This document shows positions 5,817 to 13,500 of a stretch of 32,669 nucleotides of DNA, one piece after another. The stretch spans positions 1-32,669 of the forward strand of contig CACZDC010000021.1 of assembly GCA_902779785.1 (NCBI GenBank). Reading direction: 5' to 3'. Source of the DNA: an uncultured Bacteroidia bacterium. GTDB taxonomy: Bacteria > Bacteroidota > Bacteroidia > Bacteroidales > UBA932. The first letter of the stretch is position 1. Each line of letters opens with the position of its first letter. A program made the translations under genes and the position numbers. The notes under the pieces are model-generated. The model made no database searches. It was given only the letters and a program-made list of their open reading frames with translations, and had not been told where the DNA came from.

Positions 5817-7964
5817 ATGCTTTCAATGAAAAGAGGGCGTGACATTTATGTCCTGGTAAGGGTATTTGACGCTTACCTTTCGGATTCTCAGAAGCAGTCC
5901 GTTTTTTTTGACCGCCTCCGCGGGGCCTTGCATTCGGTGAGAAAAAACATTGCGTCCTATGCGGGGAGGGGAAGTGTCTTTTTGCTGATTAACGACGATA
6001 CCCCTAATTCGAAGGAGGGGTATCCGGAGCATAGAAATAAACTGGATTCACTCCTGAGGGAAGAGGGCTTCCTACAGGGATACGATTTGTTTTTTACGGA
6101 TTCCCCAGGCGGAGAGGGCTCGTCTGCAGCGACATTGAGAATCAGACGCTGCTTTGTGAAGTTGGCTTCTGCCCATAGTGTCAGAGTGCAAAATGCCATC
6201 GCCGTATCTCTTGACCAGGATGATGTTTTGCTTGACGGTGCCTTGAAGAGCATTGCCGGCAGTTTGAAGCCCAATGGCATAGTATTGTCCCAATACGATG
6301 CTGAAGGCAACAAGCATCTTGACGACGGCGGAAGGGTCCATAACAGATTTTCCAGATTCCTCTGCCTCCCGTCGTGGATTCAGCGGGTCTTCCTCTTCAG
6401 ACGCAAACTCCCTGTCCGGGATATTTGTTATGCCAGCACGATCGGATGGACGAAATCATACTCCGGGGAAATCCTCGAAAGGTATCTTCGGGACTTGGAG
6501 GAGTTTTTCAATACTAAACGTAAAGGCGGCGGAGATGTCGCGCTGGAATACTTCAAGGCCCATCGTTCATACGAAGATTTTCTGGATTTTTATGCCTTGC
6601 TTTACAAGGATGTCAATTTGTCCGGAACGCGTAGAAAAACGCACTCTTACATAAAAAGGAGCGACTCTATCACCAGCACTCCTACTTTGGAAGCCTTCCG
6701 TGACCATAGGACGGCGTCTTTAATAAATCTGGTAGACTTGTGCTATTATCACGGAGAAAAAAATGGGCACGCTAAGTTGAGGGCGGACTTTAAAACAGAA
6801 TTGCTCCGTCACCTTTCCGTGAAAATTCTTCAGATTGAGCAGATCCTTTCCAATTACAGAGATGCTTTTACCGGCGGAAGTGAGTCACACTCGGATGCGC
6901 TGTTTGCCAAGAATACTCACGACGGATATTTCTTCAGTAAACTTTCCCGCTTAGTGAGAAATGATAATAGGGGAACGGAGGATGAAAAATTATTCGGTGC
7001 GGCCGTCTTGACGATCAATGAGGACACAAAAAGCAATTTTGAGAATCTGTACTCGAGAATCAACGAGGTGTACGGCCTGAAGCTGAAGAGTTTTTTCATC
7101 AAATACACGATGATGAAGGCTTGCGAGAAGGAGAATTCTGTCCATAAGATAAGGATTGTAAAAAAGGAAGAGTCCGTAGAGCATAAGTATGACAAGTCCT
7201 TGACTCCGAAGCAAATACAGTTTCGTGTGATGATAGTTGTCGACATCGTCATCTTTGCGGTCGGAGTAGCAGGATTCTTCATTTTCAGAGAGGGGACGGG
7301 CTCTGACAGATTGGTTGCCGGTTTCTGTACCGTGATGGCGGCAATCTTGACTTTTTCCTTGAACGAGAGCAGCAAACTTCGAACTTCGGCAAGGGAAGAG
7401 CTTAGCCAAAAACGCCTGTATTATTCTGAATTCGAGGACCTTATAAGGCATTTGGAGGCCAATGTGAAAGTTATGATACAAATGAAGGCAGAGCTGGAAG
7501 ATGGAACTATTGCGAGGCCTTCTTCTGTTCATTTGATGAATCTTAAGTGGCCGTCGAATTCCTGTCTTTTCTCGGACGCTATGGCTAGAATTATAGACAA
7601 GGAAAAAGTCGATGATTTCGCAAGGCTCAAGGTCAACCTTCGCAATATCAACAATAGCTCTGAGTGGTTGTTAAAGTATTCGGAAGGAGCCTCTTACTCA
7701 AAGTTCAAGATGATTGAGATGATAGACTGGGAGCTTACGCGTAACTTTGGCTATTATATCAACTTCCTCTACGTCAGGAGCCACAAGTTCAGTTTTCCCA
7801 CCCAGTTCCAGCTGGATACTTATGTCGCCGATGCCGGAGTCCGTAATCAGCTCAGCCTGTTCTTTTTGGGAAAGGATCAGGAAACAGCCCGGGAAGAAGT
7901 CACACGCTTAATCAGCCAGTATTATAACGACCGCCGCGAACGCCGGAGCATACTGGATGTGTAG
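5817..7964 (+). CDS. Large protein: glycosyltransferase-A-like N-domain plus C-terminal two-helix membrane domain
   Basis: 715 residues (ATG 5826 is an equally good start). Residues about 10-240 look like a divergent GT2/GT-A fold: opening VLVRVFDAYLSD, FLLINDDTPNS near 55-65, a helix like the usual ArNxG region, then IAVSLDQDDVLLDGALKSI (DQDD at 133-136), the position of the metal-binding DxD, followed by a possible acceptor-side GGRVHN. About 240-460 is charged and helical, with no recognised domain. Two membrane helices lie at about 471-490 and 498-516. The last 200 residues start with a long amphipathic helix (LNESSKLRTSAREELSQKRLYYSEFEDL), an arrangement reminiscent of two-helix membrane effectors of phage-defence proteins. 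No such fusion is known to me. Function unknown. Confidence 0.7.
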   Translation: MLSMKRGRDIYVLVRVFDAYLSDSQKQSVFFDRLRGALHSVRKNIASYAGRGSVFLLINDDTPNSKEGYPEHRNKLDSLLREEGFLQGYDLFFTDSPGGEGSSAATLRIRRCFVKLASAHSVRVQNAIAVSLDQDDVLLDGALKSIAGSLKPNGIVLSQYDAEGNKHLDDGGRVHNRFSRFLCLPSWIQRVFLFRRKLPVRDICYASTIGWTKSYSGEILERYLRDLEEFFNTKRKGGGDVALEYFKAHRSYEDFLDFYALLYKDVNLSGTRRKTHSYIKRSDSITSTPTLEAFRDHRTASLINLVDLCYYHGEKNGHAKLRADFKTELLRHLSVKILQIEQILSNYRDAFTGGSESHSDALFAKNTHDGYFFSKLSRLVRNDNRGTEDEKLFGAAVLTINEDTKSNFENLYSRINEVYGLKLKSFFIKYTMMKACEKENSVHKIRIVKKEESVEHKYDKSLTPKQIQFRVMIVVDIVIFAVGVAGFFIFREGTGSDRLVAGFCTVMAAILTFSLNESSKLRTSAREELSQKRLYYSEFEDLIRHLEANVKVMIQMKAELEDGTIARPSSVHLMNLKWPSNSCLFSDAMARIIDKEKVDDFARLKVNLRNINNSSEWLLKYSEGASYSKFKMIEMIDWELTRNFGYYINFLYVRSHKFSFPTQFQLDTYVADAGVRNQLSLFFLGKDQETAREEVTRLISQYYNDRRERRSILDV

Positions 7965-7976
7965 ATGCTGCTGCCC

Positions 7977-8076
7977 GGCGGCCTTGGGCTGTGCTACAGG
8001 ATTGACGGCTCGATGGGCTTCCTGCCTTCCTGCGGGCAGGAAAACGCCCGGAATCGTGCCCGCGCGGGGGAATAGC
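7977..8076 (+). repeat. Dispersed repeat, copy B (first part only)
   Basis: Starts 12 bases after the stop of the 715-aa gene. It aligns with 5326-5440, and bases 8027-8068 are identical to 5391-5432, including the TTCCTG/CAGGAA hairpin and CCCGCGCGGG. It still encodes the peptide end GLGLCYR seen at the C-terminus of the 169-aa protein, now without a gene. The match stops at 8076 (after AATAGC); what follows is the 3' flank of the ATPase gene, while the expected continuation is found at 9665. Confidence 0.8.
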
Positions 8077-8107
8077 ACTAGCAGGGATGTCTGGTGGAGG
8101 ACGTGGA

Positions 8108-9550
8108 TTACTTTTGGAAAAGGTCTTCCATTGTTACGACTTTGTCGAAGCGTGAGGCATACTCGTTTCTCTTTAGGCCATACGTCGTGACCAGCACCGA
8201 CATTACTGTCTTCTTATTCCCGATGATTTCTTGTACTTTATTCATTCGCTCCATAAGTGTCTGGTTATAGGCCTTTTGCACTTCAAACAATCCGAGTGAA
8301 AAATTCATTTCGCACAGGCATATGAAGCGGTCGTCGCGGTTTATGATCAAGTCTATCCTTGGTCCTTCATTTTTCTTTTCAGAAGCAATGTTCCAAGGAG
8401 ATTCCCGGGTAATGACTCCGTCTATTCCCAAAGCCCGCTTTATCTGTCTTACGTGGTTCCAGCACAAATCTTCGAAAGCCAGCCCCATCCAGGATATGAT
8501 AGAAGGGGCTTTTTCATTCGTTTGCCAGTAAGATGGATTATCTGTATTCCCCTTGACGTGCTTGAGATAGAACAAACAAAAAGGGTCGATCAGTTTATAC
8601 TTTGCAACAGAGTCTCCAAAAGAAGTATACTGCCTGATAAGTTTGCTTTTCTCAAGTGCTGAAAGGTTCCCGGAAAGGGTACCGCCGGACGAAAAGCCGT
8701 ATTTTGTTGTCAACTCTTCGCGAGTCAGGCCAATCCTTTTGCCAGCAAGGGCAACGACAATTCGTTTGAGTTCTTCCGGATTTGCAAACTGAGAGGTAAA
8801 CAGCCTGTCGAACTCGTCTTTAAGGGGTGCATTCTCTTCATATAGGATGGCATCTATATTTTGTGCGAGAGAAAGACACTTTTGGAACTGATCCAGGTAA
8901 AAGGGAATACCGCCGAATGCAATGTATGCCCTGCAGATATCGTATTCGTCAAGGCTTATGCCGTCGGCCGTAAAGAATTCCTTACACTCATATAAGGTAA
9001 AGGGGGAAAGATAAAGCGGCATAGTCACCCTTCCATACAGCCCGCCTTTATTGTTGATCAGTTTGTCCAGAATCCACGAGGTCGCGCTTCCGCACACGAT
9101 CAACTTGCAGTTCTTCCGTGCAAGGCACCAGTCGTTGCAAAAGTGCTCAAAAGCCGTAAGGAAGTTGGATTTCGAGCTGTCCATCCAAGGGAGTTCGTCA
9201 ATGAATATCACCATACGTTTCCCGTCATCCTTTTTCTCAAGAAGACGCTCCAGCATATGAAATGCCTCCTGCCAGCTTTCCGGCACACTCTCTCCGCTCT
9301 CAAGCCCGTAGGAACGCATAGAGTAAAAGAACTCTTGAAGCTGGAGCTTCATCAGATTCTTTTTTCTCTTTTGAGTCTCATCCTCCACAGGAGATACCGC
9401 TGTGTGCTTAAAGGCGAACTTGCCCTCAAAGAACTCGTTGACTAGAAAAGTTTTACCCACTCTCCTTCTGCCATAGACGGCAACAATTTGCGCTCTGTCT
9501 TTATCCATAGCAGCCTGCAGCTTCTCAAATTCGGTTTTACGGCCAATCAT
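8108..9550 (-). CDS. AAA ATPase with C-terminal DUF234 (nuclease-like) domain
   Basis: 480 residues, a typical length for the 'archaeal-type' ATPase family common in Bacteroidota. Walker A GRRRVGKT at 27-34, Walker B VIFIDE at 114-119 followed by LPW, a sensor-like CGSATSW near 155, a winged-helix region at about 290-330 (LTREELTTKYGFSSGGTLSGNLSALEKSKLI), then a DUF234 tail with FEDLCWNHV, GPRIDLIINRDDRFICLCEMNF (the spaced E, D and E of a PD-(D/E)xK-like core) and a helical end. Biological role is not established; such genes occur in accessory regions and have been linked to mobile DNA and stress. It is a stand-alone gene with its own promoter and appears inserted between two halves of the dispersed repeat. 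Confidence 0.85.
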   Translation of the reverse strand: MIGRKTEFEKLQAAMDKDRAQIVAVYGRRRVGKTFLVNEFFEGKFAFKHTAVSPVEDETQKRKKNLMKLQLQEFFYSMRSYGLESGESVPESWQEAFHMLERLLEKKDDGKRMVIFIDELPWMDSSKSNFLTAFEHFCNDWCLARKNCKLIVCGSATSWILDKLINNKGGLYGRVTMPLYLSPFTLYECKEFFTADGISLDEYDICRAYIAFGGIPFYLDQFQKCLSLAQNIDAILYEENAPLKDEFDRLFTSQFANPEELKRIVVALAGKRIGLTREELTTKYGFSSGGTLSGNLSALEKSKLIRQYTSFGDSVAKYKLIDPFCLFYLKHVKGNTDNPSYWQTNEKAPSIISWMGLAFEDLCWNHVRQIKRALGIDGVITRESPWNIASEKKNEGPRIDLIINRDDRFICLCEMNFSLGLFEVQKAYNQTLMERMNKVQEIIGNKKTVMSVLVTTYGLKRNEYASRFDKVVTMEDLFQK

Positions 9551-9575
9551 AGCAGTTAGTGTTTATTTTCAGCCA

Positions 9576-9607
9576 CAAAGATAGTAAAAAGACCCTGTTT
9601 GGCCAAA
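9576..9607 (-). promoter_or_regulatory. Promoter of the ATPase gene
   Basis: On the minus strand TTTG (9607-9604), about 20 bases, then TATCTTTG (9583-9576), a good Bacteroidota promoter. The start codon is at 9550, so the leader is about 20 bases. Confidence 0.7.
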
Positions 9608-9618
9608 TATAAATTTAT

Positions 9619-9660
9619 AATCAGCCAATTTGCCCTGTTATTAGGGTTGTTTGGCTGATT
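9619..9660. repeat. Perfect two-part inverted repeat upstream of the ATPase gene
   Basis: Outer arms AATCAGCCAA (9619-9628) and TTGGCTGATT (9651-9660) are perfect complements, as are inner arms CCCT (9633-9636) and AGGG (9643-9646), with symmetric 4-base internal loops and a 6-base apex. It begins 12 bases upstream of the ATPase -33 box and ends beside repeat copy C. It may be an operator for the neighbouring XRE protein, a terminator-like hairpin, or the end of an inserted segment. Confidence 0.65.
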
Positions 9661-9664
9661 ACTA

Positions 9665-9691
9665 TCCGTTTCTGGCGCTGCATTTTTTGCA
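9665..9691 (+). repeat. Dispersed repeat, copy C (second part only)
   Basis: 27 bases identical to 5443-5469. In copy A this piece follows the first part directly (two bases between); here the first part is 1.6 kb away at 7977-8076, on the other side of the ATPase gene. Read in frame it encodes PFLALHFLQ and continues into the XRE gene. Confidence 0.75.
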
Positions 9692-9698
9692 GGGCGTA

Positions 9699-9974
9699 AT
9701 GGACCTTTACTGTCGGTACCCGACACTCCACGAAGCGGATCTTTCCAAAGCTGTCCGCTTCGCTCAAGGCAGACTTTCAAAGGATAATCCGCTGAAAAGA
9801 ATCCGCGAGAATTCCGGCCTGACCCAGCTGCAGTTGGCGACCCTGTCCGGGAATACACTCCGCTCCATAAGAGGATATGAACAGGGCCAGCGCGCTCTGA
9901 AGAATGCTTCCGCGGCCAGCGTCCTGGGTTTATGCAGGGTATTAGGCTGCCGAGCAGAAGACCTTCTTGTTTAG
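9699..9974 (+). CDS. Small XRE-type HTH protein, possibly 5'-truncated
   Basis: 91 residues from ATG 9699. The frame also opens at TTG 9651 (107 aa) and is closed by TAG just before that. A clear Cro/CI-like HTH lies at about residues 30-90 (NPLKRIRENSGLTQLQLATLSG ... RSIRGYEQGQRALKNASAASVLGLCRVLGC). The codons before ATG 9699 read YPFLALHFLQGV, which looks like real protein sequence, and the same DNA occurs at 5443. This suggests that the original gene was longer and that the ATPase insertion removed or displaced its beginning. It may still make a functional DNA-binding fragment. Target unknown; the nearby 42-base inverted repeat is a candidate. Confidence 0.6.
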   Translation: MDLYCRYPTLHEADLSKAVRFAQGRLSKDNPLKRIRENSGLTQLQLATLSGNTLRSIRGYEQGQRALKNASAASVLGLCRVLGCRAEDLLV

Positions 9975-10067
9975 TTACCTCTTGTAGCTATGCTTAAGAA
10001 TGATTGATAGTTCCTCGTTCCTGCATCCGGACAGGAATTCGAGGTCTTTGTCGATACTTGTTTCCAT
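9975..10067 (-). pseudogene. Fragment resembling the N-terminus of DUF3944/UPF0174 proteins
   Basis: A 30-codon frame from ATG 10067: METSIDKDLEFLSGCRNEEL and ten more residues. The pattern 'D.DL.FL..C..E.L' is what I associate with the first 25 residues of DUF3944 / YaaW-type (UPF0174) proteins, which are normally about 200-250 residues long; here the frame stops at once. A good -7 box (TACTTTTG, minus strand 10099-10092) precedes it. The stop lies directly against the stop of the XRE gene. Most likely a decayed remnant, possibly a real small peptide. Confidence 0.4.
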
Positions 10068-10091
10068 AACACTTTGTTTTGGTTTCTGGGG

Positions 10092-10099
10092 CAAAAGTA
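10092..10099 (-). promoter_or_regulatory. -7 box before the DUF3944-like fragment
   Basis: TACTTTTG matches TAnnTTTG, 24 bases before ATG 10067. No clear TTG at -33. Probably what remains of the promoter of the former gene. Confidence 0.4.
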
Positions 10100-10441
10100 G
10101 CGGCCCTGTCGGCCAAATGCTGTCCGAGGAGGAGGGAATATGGAAAATTTTGTAGTAGGGTGCCTGGCCGCGTTGACAGCCGGAACGCACTCAGCACGCG
10201 ATTTGACGTCACGCGGACGGAGCATACGTATCATTCGGGCCGGGATACCCGTGACCGGACTCTGAACATCGCGAGGCAACGGCCGCCGCGAGGAGGGCCA
10301 TTGCACAGAGCCCACCGCAGCGGCGTGCCGTAGCCGCCGACCATGACAGCCGGTCGGCGGCGGTGCCGGGAAACAGGCATTTGGCGGCACGGAGAACGCC
10401 AAAACGGGAATCCGTGCCGGAGAAACGGCATTTGGCGACAC
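10100..10441. other. GC-rich non-coding stretch with small repeats
   Basis: No credible gene: the overlapping frames on both strands have low-complexity Arg/Pro/Gly composition. Seen here are a direct repeat of about 15 bases (GGCATTTGGCG at 10377 and again at 10428), an inverted pair GGCACGGA (10386-10393) / TCCGTGCC (10411-10418), and several CGG-rich blocks. It lies downstream of both flanking transcription units and looks like eroded sequence. Confidence 0.5.
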
Positions 10442-10473
10442 AAAAAGCGGCCGCCCTCCCGGCAGCCGCTTTT
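10442..10473 (-). terminator. Intrinsic terminator of the fimbrial operon
   Basis: Perfect nine-base arms AAAAGCGGC (10443-10451) and GCCGCTTTT (10465-10473) around a 13-base loop. Read on the minus strand the stem ends in a T run. It lies 28 bases after the stop of the 1350-aa gene. The symmetry allows it to stop transcription from either side. Confidence 0.8.
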
Positions 10474-10501
10474 CGTGTGTGCTATCTGGAAATGCCGGAG
10501 G

Positions 10502-13500
10502 CTATTCCCAGGAGTAGTATTGGTAGGAAACGGTGAATCCGGTCACTCTCAGGCTTTGGTTGTTCCTGGTCAGTGCAAACACGGTTTCGTTGGCAGTGTC
10601 TTCACCTGTCCAGCTTGTTGCGGTAGTACTTGTCGTAGTGGCTGACGTTCCCTGGACAGTTACGCTTGTTGAAGTGTAATTGTTGGCGGTGAATGTCAGC
10701 GAGAGGCCGGTCAGGGCTTTTCTGTTGGGGATAGCCGCTGTGTTGATGGTGAGTGTAACACCCGTCCGGTTGAGTTGGGTGTAGTCCCGACCTCCAATCC
10801 CCCAAGTACCATCGGAAGCATATTGGTTGATAGCGCTGAATGTGGCCGTCACATTACCGCTCGTCGCGCTGGTGCTGTTCATAAACTGGCCGCTTGATCC
10901 GTTTCCGGTATCAAAGGTCACGGAACCATTGTTCACCTTTGCCTTCCGGTGGGTAATTACAACGCTTTCATCGGCATAGCCGCTTCTGGAGACCTTGACG
11001 GTATAGTTCACGTCGCTGGTCGAGTAGTTGACCGGCATAGTGAGCGTGATGGTGGTTCCGGAAACATCGGTCGAGACTCCGCTGGTGCCGAGAGGCGTGG
11101 AAACACTGGCGCCAGTGCCTTCGACGCTGATGTCGCAAGCTATTTCCGATGCCAGCGTGAGCGTGGTGGTGGTTGCGTTACCGATGACCGAAGCCGCAGA
11201 TGCAGTCAGCGAGATCGAAGGAGTTCCGGACTGCGTCAGGCTGGTGGTAGCCACGACTACGCCGTCAGTGTTACAGAGATCAACTCTGATGCTGCGGTCG
11301 GAGCCCGTGGTGTTGGTCGTAAAGGAGACCGTCTCATCGTGAGCCGCAGCTGCTGCCACATTCTTGGTTGAAACAGGCTCGGAACTGCCCGGGAGGTAGA
11401 CCTTCAGGACTGCGTCGAAGCTGGAAGCAACGTTCACGCTGGCAGAGGTGGAGCTCATCCAGATCTTGTCGCCCGCAGCGCTGAGCGATGCGGTACCTGC
11501 AGCCTGGGTGATGGTGACGGAACTTGTGTAATATCCGTTGTCGCCCGTGACGGTATAGGTCTGGGCCTGGAGAGTGTTGTTCACGGGAACGCTGAGGGTA
11601 ACCGCATTGCTTGCACCGGCGGAGCCGCTTGCAGGAGAGAGGCTGGCGCCGCTCAGACCGCCGCTCAAAGACACTGTCCAGGAAGCCTCGGAATTCACGT
11701 TGATAGTGGCTGAAGCTGCGGTGTTGCCGACATTGCTGTCAGAGGTTGTGAGCTTGATGTCGGGTGAGCCAAGCTGCGTCAGCGTCTTGGAGGCAAGGAC
11801 TTCTCCGGTAGTAGTGTCGCACAGGTTCACGATGATATGACGGTTGGCGCCTGTAGTATTTGCAGGAATGCCGGTAATCGTTTCATCGCGCCCGGTCGTC
11901 GCGGCAACAGACGCTGTGTAAACCGGAGTGTCATTACCCTGTACGTAAGCCTTCAGTACCAAGTCGAAGCTGCAAGCCACGTTGACGGTAGCACTCGTCT
12001 CCGTCATACGGATGTCATTATTCGCCGCAGTGACTCTTGCTACACCTGCTTCCTGGGTGATGATGACATCTTCCCAAACGGTGCTGCCGAGGTTGCGGGC
12101 ACGAATTGTGAACTTACGCTCGCGTGTCGTTGTGTTCTGCGGGATGTTCACCTGGCGATCCGTAGGTGTGGTCGTGGCCGGATACTCTTCGGAGGTGTAG
12201 ATGATATTTCCGCTGGGATCGAAGAGTTCGATAACATAAGTCGTACCGGACTCCACGGAGACAGTCACAGAGTTGGCGTGGTTGTCGATAGTAGTTATCG
12301 CCGAGCTCAGTTTCATCATAATGCCTTCCTGGGTGATATAGGCTGTACGGACAAGGTTGGATGTCGTGTTTGTGAGCGTAAGCTTATAGCGTATCGCATT
12401 CTCGGTCACGTTCTCAGGGAGGGTGACGGTAACATCCTGTCCGGAGGTGGCGGTGCCATTGGAAGGGCTCAGGGATGAGCCGGTAGCCACGCCGCCGTTG
12501 GCCATCGCAATGCTCAGCACCCAGTTTCCGGTGGATTTCACCCTTACGGTAGCGGAGGTGCCGGAGACATTCTGGCGGTTCGGCGTGATATTGTTGTTCG
12601 CATCACCGTAGAGGGTCGTCTGGGCGGTAGTTACGCCGTTAGCATCGGTGGCGAAATACTTGTTATAGACGTAAACGGTGGAAGAAGAGAACGCCTTGGT
12701 GGTCTCGAAATCGCAAGTGAGGATAATGTAGTCACTGCCGGAAAGCTCTGCGTTGTTCTTCAGACGCTGGTATTCCGACCAGTTGAGGGTTCGGACAAAG
12801 CAGTATGAGGACTCACCGTTGCCTGAAAGTGACTCGAAGGGTTCGTCCAGATTCTGGATTCCCGTGGTTTTAACAGGCATATTTTCATTGGAAGCGGGGT
12901 TAAGCGCCTTGGCGCTGTCCTCGATGAGGATTTCCATAGGGAACATAGAAGCCTGGAGGTCCCAGGGAAGAGGAATGCTCAGCGTTGTAAGCTGTCCTTC
13001 CTCATCAGCAACGGTAACAGGCGAAAGAGAAGGCTGAATCGTCTTGGCGTTGAACACACGGATAGTGACCATACGGACCAGCCTGTAGGTATCTGTACCG
13101 TCGTTATACGTCCCTACAACCTGCAGGGTGGAAGAGAGAGTGGACGTGCCGTTGGGCTGGTTCAGCGTGTAGTTTACGGGGCGCTGTCCCTTCGCATCGT
13201 CGCTGCCGGTCACAGTGAAGGAAGCAAGGGCATTCCCTTCTTTTTCAGTGACCGTAACGTTTCCGTTAAGATTTCCGCTGGTGGCTCCGTTCAGCAGGAA
13301 CTTGAACCAGAAACTTTTCGTTTCGCTGCTGTACACCCAGTCGAAGTTCGGCTGCTCTACATAAAGACGGACAACACCGTTGGATACGTCCGGAAGGGTG
13401 CGGGTATCAAGCGATACGGAGAAGTTGCTTCCGCTGTTGTGACCAACCGCATCGGATAGATTCTCATATCCGTCCACCGAGACATCGGAGATATTGACGT

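Noticed and set aside
9971-10441. 156-codon minus-strand frame, and other frames between 10070 and 10445
   Set aside because: Arg/Pro-rich low-complexity translations with no start signal or family pattern; only the 30-codon DUF3944-like stub has a credible start and promoter.
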